A stretch of 64,000 bases of DNA from Prevotella sp. (GCA_017412705.1 JAFPWS010000026.1:109592-173591), one strand, 5' to 3'. Shown: positions 42,722 through 53,376, counted from the first letter of the stretch. Notes: generated by a model from the sequence alone, not told the origin. Numbers and translations are program-made.

Positions 42722-43476
42722 TGGAGGATAACAGAAAAGTAGTCATCGAGCTGCAGAACGTCAAGCGCTACTTTCAGGTAGGCTCCGAGACAGTGAAGGC
42801 CCTGCGTGGCGTCTCCTTCAAGATTTACGAAGGCGAGTTCGTCACCATTCAGGGAACCTCCGGCTCGGGCAAGTCGACGCTGCTGAACCAGCTGGGCTGT
42901 CTGGACACCCCCACCTCGGGCGAGTACTTCCTGGACGGTATCTCGGTACGCACCATGTCGAAGACGCAACGCGCCCACCTGCGCAACCAGAAGATAGGCT
43001 TCGTGTTCCAGAACTACAACCTGCTGGCCAAGACAACGGCAGTAGAGAATGTAGAGCTGCCCCTGATGTACAACTCGAAATATGATGCCCACCAGCGCCG
43101 TGCCGCAGCCGTCAAGGCCCTGCAGGCCGTGGGGCTGGGCGACCGTCTGGAGCATAAGAGCAACCAGATGTCGGGCGGACAGATGCAGCGCGTAGCCATC
43201 GCCCGCGCCTTGGTGAACGAGCCTGCCGTGCTGCTGGCCGACGAGGCTACGGGTAACTTGGACACACGCACGTCGTTCGAGATGCTGGTGCTGTTCCAGG
43301 AGCTCTACCACCAGGGCCACACCATCATCTTCGTGACGCACAATCCCGAGATTGCCGAATACTCGTCGCGCAACATCAACCTGCGCGACGGCAAGATTCG
43401 CGAGGACACCGTCAACACCAACATCAAGTCGGCAGCCGAGGCCCTGGCCGCCCTGCCCAAGCCACAAGACGACTGA
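42721..43476 (+). CDS. ABC transporter ATPase (MacB/LolD type)
   Basis: 251 residues with all ABC motifs: Walker A GTSGSGKST (about 46), Q-loop VFQNYNLL, signature MSGGQMQRVAIARAL, Walker B VLLADEATGNLD and switch His in FVTHNPEI. In E. coli MacB, ATPase and permease are fused; here they are separate genes. The C-terminal ~30 residues past the domain are unstructured. Confidence 0.93.
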   Translation: MEDNRKVVIELQNVKRYFQVGSETVKALRGVSFKIYEGEFVTIQGTSGSGKSTLLNQLGCLDTPTSGEYFLDGISVRTMSKTQRAHLRNQKIGFVFQNYNLLAKTTAVENVELPLMYNSKYDAHQRRAAAVKALQAVGLGDRLEHKSNQMSGGQMQRVAIARALVNEPAVLLADEATGNLDTRTSFEMLVLFQELYHQGHTIIFVTHNPEIAEYSSRNINLRDGKIREDTVNTNIKSAAEALAALPKPQDD

Positions 43477-43527
43477 TACCTCATAATATCGGAATATCGA
43501 TAAATCGGAATAACGGAATAACGAATT

Positions 43528-44745
43528 ATGAACATACTGAATCTATTTAAAGTCAGCTTCAAGGCTGTGGCCAACAACAAGATGCGCTCGTTCCTCTCCA
43601 TGCTGGGTATCATCATCGGTGTGGCAGCCGTCATCATCATGATGGCCATCGGACAAGGCTCGAAGGAGAGCATCCGTGCCGAGCTGTCGACGATGGGCAC
43701 CAACCTGCTGACCATCCGTCCTGGAGCCGACATGCGTGGCGGTGTGCGACAAGACCCCTCTGCCATGCAGACACTGAAGATGGCCGACTACGAGCGCATC
43801 CTACGCGAGAAGAAATTCGTCACGAAGGTATCGCCCGAGGTCACTGCCTCTGGTCAGGTCATCTATGGCAACAACAATACCAACACATCGATGTATGGCG
43901 AGTCGACCGAGTATCTCGACATCAAGCAGTGGACTATCGAGGATGGCGACTGCTTCACCGACGAGGACATCAAGAAGGCCGCGAAGGTGGTGGTGGTGGG
44001 TAAGACCATCGTCACGGAACTCTTTGGCGACAATATCGACCCCATCGGCAAGACCATCCGCTTCAAGAGCATCCCCATGCGCATCATTGGTGTGTTGAAG
44101 TCGAAGGGCTACAACTCGTGGGGCATGGACCAGGACAACGTCATCATCGCCCCCTACTCGACGGTGATGAAGCGAATCAACGCGCAGACCTACTTCTCGA
44201 GCATCGTCTGCTCGGCCATCACCGAGGAACTGTCGGATGCTGCCATCGAGGAGCTGACGCAGATACTGCGCGACAACCACAAGCTCAAGGGCGACGCCGA
44301 CGACGACTTCACCATCCGCTCGCAGGCGGAGATGATGGAGACCATGTCTTCGACCATGGACACTGTGACGCTCATCCTCGTTGTCGCCGCAGCCTTCTCG
44401 CTGCTGGTGGCAGGTATCGGCATCATGAACATCATGCTGGTATCGGTAACTGAGCGTACCAAGGAGATAGGCCTGCGCATGGCGGTAGGTGCCACAGGGC
44501 CTGTCATCTCGCTACAGTTCCTCATAGAGTCGGTACTCATCAGCGTGACGGGAGGCCTGTTAGGCATTCTGGTGGGATGCTCGGCAAGTGCCGGACTGGG
44601 AATGTTCGGCATGCCATCGAGTGTGCCGGCATGGTCTATCTACGTCTCTTTCCTCGTATGCGTCTTCATTGGCGTGCTCTTCGGCTACATCCCCGCACAG
44701 AAGGCAGCCAACATGGATCCTATAGAAGCCATCAGGCATGAATAA
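43528..44745 (+). CDS. ABC transporter permease (MacB/FtsX type)
   Basis: 405 residues. First membrane helix at about 22-42, then a MacB periplasmic core domain (about 50-245) and three C-terminal helices (about 280-305, 330-355, 368-390), with the FtsX motif MNIMLVSVTERTKEIGLRMA. It works with the preceding ATPase and adaptor to move a substrate, perhaps a peptide, lipid or macrolide-like compound, from the periplasm through TolC. The 3' end overlaps the sensor kinase gene by 8 bases. Confidence 0.92.
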   Translation: MNILNLFKVSFKAVANNKMRSFLSMLGIIIGVAAVIIMMAIGQGSKESIRAELSTMGTNLLTIRPGADMRGGVRQDPSAMQTLKMADYERILREKKFVTKVSPEVTASGQVIYGNNNTNTSMYGESTEYLDIKQWTIEDGDCFTDEDIKKAAKVVVVGKTIVTELFGDNIDPIGKTIRFKSIPMRIIGVLKSKGYNSWGMDQDNVIIAPYSTVMKRINAQTYFSSIVCSAITEELSDAAIEELTQILRDNHKLKGDADDDFTIRSQAEMMETMSSTMDTVTLILVVAAAFSLLVAGIGIMNIMLVSVTERTKEIGLRMAVGATGPVISLQFLIESVLISVTGGLLGILVGCSASAGLGMFGMPSSVPAWSIYVSFLVCVFIGVLFGYIPAQKAANMDPIEAIRHE

Positions 44746-45778
44746 ACGGGTCAGCCTCTTCCTGCATCTGGCGTTCTGGGCCTTCATGTTCCTCTCGCCG
44801 CTAAGCTACATGCGCGGTCATGGAGTGACGCTCACGCAGTATCTGATGAACTGCATGATGCCATTGCTGATGATGGTGGTGTTCTACGCCAACTACCTAT
44901 GGCTGACACCACGTCTGTTCGTGGCCGGCAAGCATCGTTACTTCCTGCTCATCAACCTGATGCTGATAGTAAGCCTGGGCATCTTCCTGCACTACTGGAT
45001 GGACCTGGCCCGCGAGATGTTCGTGCCGGCACAGTCGACGCACAAAACGCTGCCCATGGCGCTCGACGAGATATTCTTCATCCTGCGCGACATCATCAAC
45101 CTGGGAATCTTCGCCGCAGTAGCCACGGCTATAGTGCTGGCGCAACGTTGGGAGAACCACGAGAAGGCACGCCACGAAGCCGAGGCGGCACGCACGGAGG
45201 CGGAGCTGAAGACGCTGCGCAACCAGATAAACCCGCACTTCCTGCTGAACACGCTGAACAATATCTACGCCCTGACGGCCTTCGACACGCCAAAAGCCCA
45301 AGAGGCCATCCAGGAGCTGTCGAAGATGCTGCGCCACGTGCTCTACGACAACGACCAGCCCACCATACCGCTACAGAACGAGGTGGAGTTCCTGCAGAAC
45401 TACATCAACCTGATGAAGATCAGACTGCCGCAGTCGGTAGAGGTCACCAGCAAGTGGTCAACCGCCAACGGACAGTTGCCGGTAGCCCCCATGATTTTCA
45501 TCTCGTTGGTGGAGAACGCCTTCAAGCACGGCGTCAGCCCTACCGAGCCCTCGTTTATCCATATCAACCTGAAGGCTACGGAACACGAGATAGTATGCGA
45601 CATCCGGAACTCGAACCACCCCAAGGCCGCCAACGACCATAGCGGACACGGCATAGGGCTGCAGCAGGTGCAGCGCCGACTGGAACTCTCCTACCCTGAC
45701 CAGTACGTCTGGGAGAAGGGGGTGAGCGACGACGGGAAAGTATATACCTCACGTATAACCATAAAAATGAATTCTTAA
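44738..45778 (+). CDS. LytS-type sensor histidine kinase
   Basis: 346 residues. Four membrane helices (about 8-25, 35-55, 70-90, 112-132) are followed by a short coiled coil, the His_kinase domain with the phospho-accepting His in LRNQINPHFLLNTLNNIYAL, and HATPase motifs VENAFKHG and GHGIGLQQV. No large extracellular sensor domain is present, so the signal is likely within the membrane. Overlaps the permease gene by 8 bases and pairs with the LytTR regulator 12 bases downstream. Confidence 0.92.
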   Translation: MNKRVSLFLHLAFWAFMFLSPLSYMRGHGVTLTQYLMNCMMPLLMMVVFYANYLWLTPRLFVAGKHRYFLLINLMLIVSLGIFLHYWMDLAREMFVPAQSTHKTLPMALDEIFFILRDIINLGIFAAVATAIVLAQRWENHEKARHEAEAARTEAELKTLRNQINPHFLLNTLNNIYALTAFDTPKAQEAIQELSKMLRHVLYDNDQPTIPLQNEVEFLQNYINLMKIRLPQSVEVTSKWSTANGQLPVAPMIFISLVENAFKHGVSPTEPSFIHINLKATEHEIVCDIRNSNHPKAANDHSGHGIGLQQVQRRLELSYPDQYVWEKGVSDDGKVYTSRITIKMNS

Positions 45779-45790
45779 CATACCAAACAT

Positions 45791-46501
45791 ATGACTATCA
45801 ATTGCGCCATTATCGACGACGAGCCCTTGGCAGCTGGTCTGCTCAAGAGCTATGCTGAGAAAACCCCGTTCCTGCATCTCATAGGCACTTACGGCTCAGC
45901 CCTTGAAGCCATGAAGGAGCTGCGCGACAATCCCGCACAGCTGCTGTTCCTCGACATCCAGATGCCCGAGCTCTCGGGTATCGAGTTTGCCAAGATTCTG
46001 CCCCCGGAGACCAAGATCATCTTCACCACAGCCTTCCAGCAGTATGCCATAGAGGGCTACAAGGTGTCGGCCCTGGACTATCTCATGAAGCCCATCTCCT
46101 ACGACGACTTTCTGAAGGCCGCCAACAAGGCCATGGACTGGTTTACCATGTCGCAGAAACAGCAGACCTACGCCAAAGACCGCTTCATGTACGTCAAGAG
46201 CGACTACAAGCTGGTGCGTGTCGCACTGGACGAGATACTCTATATTGAAGGACTGAAGGACTACGTGCGCTTCTACCTGGCCTCTGGCGAGAAGCTCATG
46301 TCGCTCATGAACATGAAGAAGCTGGAGGAGTACCTGCCAAAGCCGGAGTTCATGCGTACACACCGCTCCTACATTGTCCACATGACCAAGGCACAAAGCA
46401 TAGACCGCTTCCGCATCGTTTTCGGACAAGAGTACATACCCATCTCCGACTCCTACAAGGACGACGTGCAGCAATACTTCGACCAGCACACGCTGGTATA
46501 G
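45791..46501 (+). CDS. LytTR-family response regulator
   Basis: 236 residues: a receiver domain (phospho-acceptor Asp in LLFLDIQMPELSG at about residue 56, conserved Thr and Lys in IFTTAFQ and YLMKPIS) and a C-terminal LytTR DNA-binding domain (KSDYKLVRVALDEILYIEGL, FMRTHRSYIVHM). Last gene of the operon; it probably controls this exporter operon in response to the kinase encoded just before it. Confidence 0.92.
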   Translation: MTINCAIIDDEPLAAGLLKSYAEKTPFLHLIGTYGSALEAMKELRDNPAQLLFLDIQMPELSGIEFAKILPPETKIIFTTAFQQYAIEGYKVSALDYLMKPISYDDFLKAANKAMDWFTMSQKQQTYAKDRFMYVKSDYKLVRVALDEILYIEGLKDYVRFYLASGEKLMSLMNMKKLEEYLPKPEFMRTHRSYIVHMTKAQSIDRFRIVFGQEYIPISDSYKDDVQQYFDQHTLV

Positions 46502-46545
46502 CAAAATTTTCATTGCTTTTTCTTTGATATTAGCCCAATTATTCG

Positions 46546-46553
46546 TACCTTCG
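46546..46553 (+). promoter_or_regulatory. -7-like box of cysE
   Basis: TACCTTCG, one base off the TAnnTTTG consensus, 23 bases before the ATG at 46577. Confidence 0.5.
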
Positions 46554-46576
46554 CAGGCGACAAAACGAAAAGGACT

Positions 46577-47527
46577 ATGGACAAGAATGGAAACAACATA
46601 CTGCTGAAGAATGTTGAACTGCTGTCGAAACTGACCGAGCAGGAGGTACGCATGATGCCCCAGATAGAGGCTCCCCTACCCTCTATAGAGCAGGTGGAGC
46701 GCATCGTCACCCTGGTGAAGAGCATCATCTTCCCAGACTACTTCAACAAGCGCCAATCGGACGAGGCTATACGCTCGTATTACATCGGCGTACACATGGA
46801 GGAGCTGAAAGGGCTGCTCACCAAGCAGATAGCCCACGGACTGCAATTCTCAGACCTATGGTCAGAGTGTAGTGCAGCAAACTGCGAAGACTGCGAGAGT
46901 ATCCAGGCCAAGCGGCAGGTATATCAGGAGGCCGAACGTCTGGCACTGGCATTCATCGACACTCTGCCTGAAATCAAGCGACTGCTCTATACCGACGTAC
47001 AGGCTATGTTCGACAACGACCCTGCCGCCCCCAACTATGGCGAGGTCATCTTCTGCTATCCGGTAGTCAACACGATGATTCACTACCGTACGGCTCATCG
47101 CCTGCATGAGCTACAGGTGCCTGTAATACCCCGCATCATTACCGAGCAGGCACACTCGCTGACAGGTATCGACATTCACCCTGGAGCCCAGATTGGCGAA
47201 TACTTTGCCATAGACCACGGTACTGGTGTCGTCATTGGCGAGACGTGCATCATAGGTAACCACGTGACGTTGTATCAAGGTGTGACGCTTGGTGCCAAGA
47301 GCTTCAAGTACGACGAGAACGGCAATATGCTGAACGTGCCTCGCCACCCCATTATCGAAGACTACGTCACGGTATACTCCAACGCCTCTATCCTGGGACG
47401 CATCACCATAGGACACCACTCGGTCATTGGCGGTAACATCTGGGTAACACACGACGTTCCGGCATACTCGCGCATCCAGCAGTCGAAGGCCGTAGAGAGT
47501 TCCTTCGAGGGTGGACTGGGGATATAA
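46577..47527 (+). CDS. cysE: Serine O-acetyltransferase
   Basis: 316 residues. An N-terminal helical domain (about 1-185) precedes left-handed beta-helix hexapeptide repeats with the SAT signature GIDIHPGAQIGEYFAIDHGTG, VVIGETCIIGNHVTLYQGVT and HPIIEDYVTVYSNASILGRI. It acetylates serine with acetyl-CoA in the first step of cysteine synthesis. Its length is at the upper end for the family because of the extended N-terminus. Monocistronic, ending in a shared terminator at 47551-47585. Confidence 0.9.
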   Translation: MDKNGNNILLKNVELLSKLTEQEVRMMPQIEAPLPSIEQVERIVTLVKSIIFPDYFNKRQSDEAIRSYYIGVHMEELKGLLTKQIAHGLQFSDLWSECSAANCEDCESIQAKRQVYQEAERLALAFIDTLPEIKRLLYTDVQAMFDNDPAAPNYGEVIFCYPVVNTMIHYRTAHRLHELQVPVIPRIITEQAHSLTGIDIHPGAQIGEYFAIDHGTGVVIGETCIIGNHVTLYQGVTLGAKSFKYDENGNMLNVPRHPIIEDYVTVYSNASILGRITIGHHSVIGGNIWVTHDVPAYSRIQQSKAVESSFEGGLGI

Positions 47528-47550
47528 AGAATTAAAGTTAAGAGTTAAGA

Positions 47551-47585
47551 AAAAAGAAGGCTTCCTTAGTTGGAAGCCTCTTTTG
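47551..47585. terminator. Bidirectional terminator between cysE and the lipoprotein gene
   Basis: Hairpin AGGCTTCC (47558-47565)/GGAAGCCT (47572-47579) with A-run before and T-run after. The lipoprotein's last codons run into it. Confidence 0.75.
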
Positions 47586-48129
47586 TTGTCTTGGTATTGG
47601 CAAACTCGCCGCTGGCATGGTAGCACTTTCCGTTAGCTCCGCGAGTGAATGCAGAGCTACGTGTCCAGTAAGACCAATCGAAACGTCCATCATAGGCCAA
47701 GTTGAAATAGATATCCTTGGACGTTCCGTCGTCCATATAGCCCCAGAAGTGACTGCCGTTGAGTCCATATTCATAGATATAGACAGGATTCCAGCTGTCT
47801 GCATAGCTGATTTGGATTTCACCTCCATAAATATCCCACTCAAACTCGCAATAGTAGTAGTCAGAATAAGGAGACATGCTATTGTAGTCTACCTCATAAC
47901 CCCAGCCACCATAGGCATTTTCACGCTCAAAATACATCGTGGTACGATACTGGTTGCCTGTCTTGCCAAAACGGTCATACAAGTAGGTCTCGATATATCC
48001 TGTCCATGTTCCTTCAAGGGTGTAGGCCTCTTCACGGTCTTCACGATCCGGGTCGTACCAGCTGTTGTCACATGCTGCAAACGTCATGGCTACCATGGCC
48101 ATCATCAGTAATGTATAAATCTTCTTCAT
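47566..48129 (-). CDS. Small lipoprotein, unknown
   Basis: 187 residues. Signal MKKIYTLLMMAMVAMTF and lipobox FAAC, so lipid-anchored. The mature part is rich in Tyr, Trp and Asp (GTWTGYIETYLYDRFGKTG, GGEIQISYADSWNPVYIYEY) and looks like a lipocalin-like or beta-sandwich fold. No named family recognised. Promoter TAACTTTG on the minus strand at 48172-48179. Convergent with cysE. Confidence 0.78.
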   Translation of the reverse strand: MKKIYTLLMMAMVAMTFAACDNSWYDPDREDREEAYTLEGTWTGYIETYLYDRFGKTGNQYRTTMYFERENAYGGWGYEVDYNSMSPYSDYYYCEFEWDIYGGEIQISYADSWNPVYIYEYGLNGSHFWGYMDDGTSKDIYFNLAYDGRFDWSYWTRSSAFTRGANGKCYHASGEFANTKTTKEASN

Positions 48130-48171
48130 AGTCGTATGGATTTTAATTTGTTCAACTTACTTTCGATGGTG

Positions 48172-48179
48172 CAAAGTTA
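48172..48179 (-). promoter_or_regulatory. -7 promoter box of the small lipoprotein gene
   Basis: TAACTTTG on the minus strand, 42 bases before the ATG at 48129. Confidence 0.6.
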
Positions 48180-48399
48180 AGCACAAAAAGCAGCTTATAC
48201 AAACTTATTTTCCTATTTTGAAGTAGGAAAATCCCTATTTTGTGGTAAAATATTCCTATTTGGCAAAAAAAATGAAGAAAAAGCTTGTCAATTCAAAATC
48301 TTTCCGTAACTTTACAACGTGAAACTAACTAACACGCGAAAAAGAGAACGATTTCTTTTCCATTATTAATACTATCATTAAAACTATCATTAAAAGAAC
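48180..48399. other. AT-rich intergenic stretch without a supported gene
   Basis: Contains a plus-strand near-promoter (CGTAACTTTACA near 48305) and small repeats of CCTATTTTG/CCTATTTGG and ACTATCATTAAAA, but no ORF of note. Confidence 0.5.
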
Positions 48400-48436
48400 G
48401 AAGCGGCGCGGTTGTGAAACCCCGCCGCTTCATTTT
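48400..48436. terminator. Hairpin beyond the AmpG-like gene
   Basis: Perfect stem GAAGCGGCG (48400-48408)/CGCCGCTTC (48423-48431). T-rich stretches lie on both strands beyond it. Confidence 0.7.
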
Positions 48437-48439
48437 TCT

Positions 48440-49741
48440 TTATTCCTCGGTTTCGTCGCCCTCTTCCTTTTTCTTGCCAAACTCAGGATCAACCTTGATG
48501 AATGCCGTCACGGCAAAGGTAATGGTACACAACGTCATGACGATGATGAAGAACGAGCGATAGCCTAAAGCATCCTTCATCCAGCCCGACAGCATGCCAG
48601 GCAGCATCAAGCCAAGATAGGAGATGGCGGTACAGAAAGCATAGTGCGAGGTTTGGAAGTTGCCCTTGCTGAAATAGAGCATATAGAGCGTCAGCGCCGT
48701 AAAGCCAACGCCATAGCCAAACTGCTCTACAAAGAGACAGCTACTGATGATGAACAGGTTGTCGGGCATGGCATAGCTCATATAGACGTAGACGATATCG
48801 GGCAGGGTTATGGCACACACCATGGGCCACAGCCAACGCTTGAAACCATCGCGGCCTGCCAGCACGCCTCCCAGGATGCCTCCCAATGTCAGACCTATGA
48901 CACCTACCGTACCGCTGGCCAAGCCAAACTCCTGAGGCGACAATCCCAGGCCGCCAGCCGAATGGGGGCGCATCAGGAAAGTCACGCTCATCTTTGTCAG
49001 CAAAGCCTCAGGGAAGCGGTAGAACAAGAGGAACAGCATGGCATAAAGCATCTCACGTGGAGGCAGCTTCTGGAAGAAGGTCTTGAAAGCCGTCACCACA
49101 CCTGTTGCCACCTCTCGAGCATTGGTCTCGTGGGGCTTGTCAGCCTCAGCACGGGGCATGATATTGGTATGATAGAGCCAGATGGCGATAAAAAGGGCTG
49201 CCAGTCCGTAGAACACGAGGCACCACGTATAAGCCATCTGATAGCGGAACATGACCTGCAAAACACCTGCGACGGGAATCAACACGCCATTGCCAAAGAT
49301 GACGGCCAGGCGGTAGAAGGTATTACGGATGCCCACGAAAAACACCTGCTGGTGGTCGTCCAGCTCCAGCATATAGTAACCGTCAGCGGCAATGTCATGC
49401 GTAGCGCTGGAGAAGGCCATCAGGAAGAAAAAGGCCATGGTGCCCTGGAACCAGAACGGCGTGTTCAAGGTAAAGGCCACGCCTGCCAACGACGAGCCCA
49501 GCAGCAGTTGCATGGTCAGCACCCACCAACGCTTGGTGCGATAGAGGTCGACAAAAGGGCTCCACAAGGGCTTGATGACCCATGGCAGACCCAGCCATCC
49601 TGTATAGAGGGCGATGTCTGTATCCGTCAATCCCAGCTGCATATACATCACAACGGCTACCGTCATGACCACTACGTTGGGCAATCCTTCTGCAATATAA
49701 AGGGTCGGTATCCACGACCAAGGGTTTCTTTGCTTTTTCAT
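48440..49741 (-). CDS. AmpG-like MFS transporter
   Basis: 433 residues, 12 predicted membrane helices. The start SWIPTLYIAEGLPNVVVM and GWLGLPWVIKPLWSPFVDLY are typical of AmpG/PAT-family carriers, which import anhydro-muropeptides or acetyl-CoA. The gene directly upstream on the same strand (2-base gap) encodes a SpoIID-containing fusion, so peptidoglycan fragment uptake and recycling is a reasonable role. Substrate not proven. The last ~20 residues are charged. Confidence 0.87.
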   Translation of the reverse strand: MKKQRNPWSWIPTLYIAEGLPNVVVMTVAVVMYMQLGLTDTDIALYTGWLGLPWVIKPLWSPFVDLYRTKRWWVLTMQLLLGSSLAGVAFTLNTPFWFQGTMAFFFLMAFSSATHDIAADGYYMLELDDHQQVFFVGIRNTFYRLAVIFGNGVLIPVAGVLQVMFRYQMAYTWCLVFYGLAALFIAIWLYHTNIMPRAEADKPHETNAREVATGVVTAFKTFFQKLPPREMLYAMLFLLFYRFPEALLTKMSVTFLMRPHSAGGLGLSPQEFGLASGTVGVIGLTLGGILGGVLAGRDGFKRWLWPMVCAITLPDIVYVYMSYAMPDNLFIISSCLFVEQFGYGVGFTALTLYMLYFSKGNFQTSHYAFCTAISYLGLMLPGMLSGWMKDALGYRSFFIIVMTLCTITFAVTAFIKVDPEFGKKKEEGDETEE

Positions 49742-49743
49742 AA

Positions 49744-52700
49744 TTAATAAATTCGTTTAATCTCTGCTCCACGATAATAGTGCAGCAGAATCTGTTCGTA
49801 AGTATATCCTTGCTGACCCATGACGGCTGCACCTATCTGGCAGAGGCCCACTCCGTGTCCCCAGCCTTTGCCGTTCAGGCGGAAACCCGTTGGCGTCTTC
49901 TCAACCTCGAAGGCCGAGCTATAGAGATGGCTCTCGCTAAGGGCACGGCGTATCTCCAACTCCTTGCCAATAGTCAAGGTCTTCTTCGTACCCACAATCT
50001 TCAGCTTCCATATACGGTCACTCTTGCCTCGCTCCAAAGGAACCAGATCCACAATTTGTCCAAAGTCGTCCTTGAGTTTCTCGGCAACGAGTTTGGAGAG
50101 CTCGTCTGTCGTATACTCTACCGTCCAACGATAGAAGTCGTTGGTTTCCAGGTCGTAGTCATTCAATACCTGCGAGAGTACTGCCTTGTCGCTGGTGTTG
50201 CAGAAGGGGTCCTCAATGCTGACAAGATAAGGTTTGGGAGAATCTTCCCAACAATACTGGAACTCTTCCGTCGCACCTCCGCAGCACTTCGAGAAGCGGG
50301 CATCGCAAATGTCATCTCCATAGCAGAGTATCTGGCCGCGGGTGTCCTTCAAGGCGCGCTCCACATTAGGGCTTGTTTGTTTGGTGATACCTTGATAGCG
50401 CTGGCAATGGTCGTCGGCACAAACGTCGAAGATGGTATGGTCCTCACGGTCGTACCAACGAATCAGTTCGTCGTCTTTCTTGATGAACGAGAAGAAGCCA
50501 TCTTTGTGTTCCTGGTTATCCTCGCGGCGCTTCATTTGCGCAAGAAGCCATGAGCGGCTGATGACCGCATGAGCCTTCAGCAGTTCCAGACCTGCCGTTG
50601 CCTTCATCTCGCTGGAGATGACTGAGGCCAGATACTGCTCGACAGGCAGCTCGTTGATGGCGGTAATCTTGTCGGCCTCAACCACCAGCCTTAGCGTGCC
50701 CAGGAAGGTCTGTGTCTCCTTGCGCTCCCAATGGAAGTTGACGCCTATGGTCACGTCGTGTAATGAGAACGAGGAATCATGCTGCTGGGGAGTAAAGGTC
50801 AGCTCGCGATACTGGCTGCCATTCCAGAGGATGCCGCCCTCCGAGAATTCTACCGTCTGTTCTCCCTCTATGGTCTCGCCCTTGGCAGCATAGGCGCCAT
50901 TCAGGGCAAAATGAATTATCTGACCGCTGACGATGCCCACCTTCACATTAGGCTGTTCCTCTTTCCTGTAGACCTGCGACTTGCGAGTCATGCCCTGCAG
51001 GCGTTCTATCACCTGCTTTACCTGCTCGTCTGTCAACGACACTTCACGCAGGATATCCAGCGCCTGTTCTGGTGTCAGCTTGCGGAAGTCCTCCTCGCGA
51101 GGAGTAATCAGAAGACCACCCATATCAACTGCTCCTGGGCTTATCATGCATTGCTCATAGCAATCGGGGCGATGCTTCTTGCGAGGCAACACTACACTCA
51201 GCAACTCGTCACCCTGACGCCATACTATCACGTTCATCATCGGCTCCGTCTTGTCTTCAGCAGGAGGCAGACAGTCATACAAGCGCTTAAAGAGACGCTC
51301 GCCCTTTGTCTGGTCGTGGCTCTTGAGGACGAAAGCTGCAGCAGGATAGTCGGCCACATGCCAGATACCCTCATCCTCGTCGTCCTTCACAATCTCCACC
51401 AAGTTGCGGCTCAGGCGTTGCCAAGCAGTCTGCAAGGGCATGATGCCACTACTGACAGTCTGCAGGTGGGCATGGTCTGGTGCCGAGGCTCCGCAATGAG
51501 GTCCATTATATAATAAGGTAATGTCAGCTTCGCGCTGCACCAGTTTGAGCATCTCGCCATACATGGGCAGTATGCGCTGCGGCTGATGCTTCAGGGTGGG
51601 CAACGTAAAATGGACGGGTAAGATGGGGAACGGATTGACCAGCAACTCGTAGTGTCCATCCACTACCCGATTCATCTGCTGCTGAGGACGATTCTCTCGG
51701 CATAGGAAGCAAGGTCTCTCGGCTATTGACTTGGCATCAATCTTGGCCCCCGTCGAACGGATACGTGCGGGGTTCCATTGCGCCATCAACGTGAAGTTGT
51801 CGCTTACCAGCTCACGGGTCTCTACATCCTCCAGGTCACGATAACGCTGGCGTACCTCATCCCACGTCTTCAGCTGACGGTTGAAGAAGCGCATCAACGA
51901 CGACTCACACAACACATCCTCACCGCCTTGCGCCATCTGCTGGCGAGCCTTCAGCTCCATGGTGCGCAGTCGGTCTTTATAAAGGTTGTTGGCATTAATC
52001 TTCTCTATTGAGAGTGCCGCGTCGGAGTTGCCCCCCCACCGTCGGCATAGATAGAGTTCGGTAAAGATGCGTCCTATACGATAGCGGCGCGAGAACATCA
52101 GTCCCAAGGCATAGTCCTCGCCATAAGAGGTATTGGGAAAGCCTATGCTGCGCAACAAGGGGGTAAAGAAGGCACGTGGCGCTCCAAGGCCATTGATGCG
52201 CAAGGCGTTGTTAGGGCCATTCTCGTTAGTCCACTCCTTGTGGTCTATCAATCCTGGCGGCAATGTATTCAACTCGAAGTCGCACATCCTATAGGAACCT
52301 ATCACCATGGCCGCCTTCTGCTTGTAGAAAGCATCGACAATGGTTTGCAAGGTCTGGGGCGACGAGTAGAGGTCGTCAGAATCCAGCTGGACGGCAAAGC
52401 GTCCACAATACGAGCTGTTGACGGCTTCGTTCCAGCAACCGCCAATACCCAGATCATATCGCTCAGGAACAATCAGGTGCAGCTTGCCGCCGCTCTTGGG
52501 CAGCAGTGCAGTCAGAATATCACCTGTCCCATCCGTTGAGTGGTTGTCCACCACTATGACGTTATACTTGAACGTTGCCTTCTGCGACAGCACACTCTCA
52601 ACAGCATCCTTGATGGTCTTGACGCGGTTGTAGACGGGAATGACTACCGAAGCCTCCACTTCGAATTCCTGCTCGGCAAAGTCCACATCCTCATATTGTG

Positions 52701-53349
52701 TCACATCTACCAGGGCACCAACCTGTCGCAGATGCGAGGTACATGCCTGCTCCATCTCTATCTGCACGGCTCTGTTGGCAGGATTCACGTAGTCGAACTG
52801 CTTCTCACCAGAGGCACGCAAGTCCAGCTCTTCCTCCGTATAGAGGTACTCGTTCAGATGGAACAGACAACCCTTACGGCTCAAGAACAACCGCAAATCG
52901 TAAACACCAGCATACTGATAGTCGCGCTCGGGGTCTGTAGTCGCATATTCATGTAGCAGCGAAGTACGAATCAGCAGCAATGAGCCAAAATCGAAGTCGT
53001 CGCGCAACGAGCCCTCCTGGTAGTCTATCACAGGATGCGCCTTGCGCTCGCCTTTCTCCATGGCATAACGGTCGGCATACACCATTACCGCTCCCGTATC
53101 GTTAGCCACCAACAACATGCGCTCCAAGGCTCCCTCGCCAATGGTCAAGGGCACGGGCTTTAATGTCAGCAACACATAGGGTGCTGTGGCACGCTCGGCC
53201 ATAGACATAATCATGCTGCTGCTCTGCAAGGGCATATTCTCCAGCAGATGAACACGTCTGACGGCGGTGCTTCGCTCCAGCTGACGGACGGTATGAGCCA
53301 CTTCGCTGGCTTCATGACAAGCCAAAAAGCAATCTATCTCTTGTTTCAT
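49744..53349 (-). CDS. Fusion of glycosyltransferase 2, DUF4922/HIT-like and SpoIID modules
   Basis: 1201 residues in one frame. About 1-490: a GT2-type region ([51 protein letters not shown]). About 490-800: a DUF4922 module with a Cys pair PCFLCREN and the HIT/GalT-like APDHAHLQ. About 840-1201: a SpoIID/LytB module ([66 protein letters not shown]). SpoIID enzymes are lytic transglycosylases acting on denuded glycan. No N-terminal signal peptide is visible, so export of the SpoIID part is a puzzle. Two bases separate it from the AmpG-like gene. Promoter TACCTTTG at 53377-53384 (minus). Confidence 0.85.
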   Translation of the reverse strand: MKQEIDCFLACHEASEVAHTVRQLERSTAVRRVHLLENMPLQSSSMIMSMAERATAPYVLLTLKPVPLTIGEGALERMLLVANDTGAVMVYADRYAMEKGERKAHPVIDYQEGSLRDDFDFGSLLLIRTSLLHEYATTDPERDYQYAGVYDLRLFLSRKGCLFHLNEYLYTEEELDLRASGEKQFDYVNPANRAVQIEMEQACTSHLRQVGALVDVTQYEDVDFAEQEFEVEASVVIPVYNRVKTIKDAVESVLSQKATFKYNVIVVDNHSTDGTGDILTALLPKSGGKLHLIVPERYDLGIGGCWNEAVNSSYCGRFAVQLDSDDLYSSPQTLQTIVDAFYKQKAAMVIGSYRMCDFELNTLPPGLIDHKEWTNENGPNNALRINGLGAPRAFFTPLLRSIGFPNTSYGEDYALGLMFSRRYRIGRIFTELYLCRRWGGNSDAALSIEKINANNLYKDRLRTMELKARQQMAQGGEDVLCESSLMRFFNRQLKTWDEVRQRYRDLEDVETRELVSDNFTLMAQWNPARIRSTGAKIDAKSIAERPCFLCRENRPQQQMNRVVDGHYELLVNPFPILPVHFTLPTLKHQPQRILPMYGEMLKLVQREADITLLYNGPHCGASAPDHAHLQTVSSGIMPLQTAWQRLSRNLVEIVKDDEDEGIWHVADYPAAAFVLKSHDQTKGERLFKRLYDCLPPAEDKTEPMMNVIVWRQGDELLSVVLPRKKHRPDCYEQCMISPGAVDMGGLLITPREEDFRKLTPEQALDILREVSLTDEQVKQVIERLQGMTRKSQVYRKEEQPNVKVGIVSGQIIHFALNGAYAAKGETIEGEQTVEFSEGGILWNGSQYRELTFTPQQHDSSFSLHDVTIGVNFHWERKETQTFLGTLRLVVEADKITAINELPVEQYLASVISSEMKATAGLELLKAHAVISRSWLLAQMKRREDNQEHKDGFFSFIKKDDELIRWYDREDHTIFDVCADDHCQRYQGITKQTSPNVERALKDTRGQILCYGDDICDARFSKCCGGATEEFQYCWEDSPKPYLVSIEDPFCNTSDKAVLSQVLNDYDLETNDFYRWTVEYTTDELSKLVAEKLKDDFGQIVDLVPLERGKSDRIWKLKIVGTKKTLTIGKELEIRRALSESHLYSSAFEVEKTPTGFRLNGKGWGHGVGLCQIGAAVMGQQGYTYEQILLHYYRGAEIKRIY

Positions 53350-53376
53350 ATCGGTTCATTTTAGCAATAATTGGCA

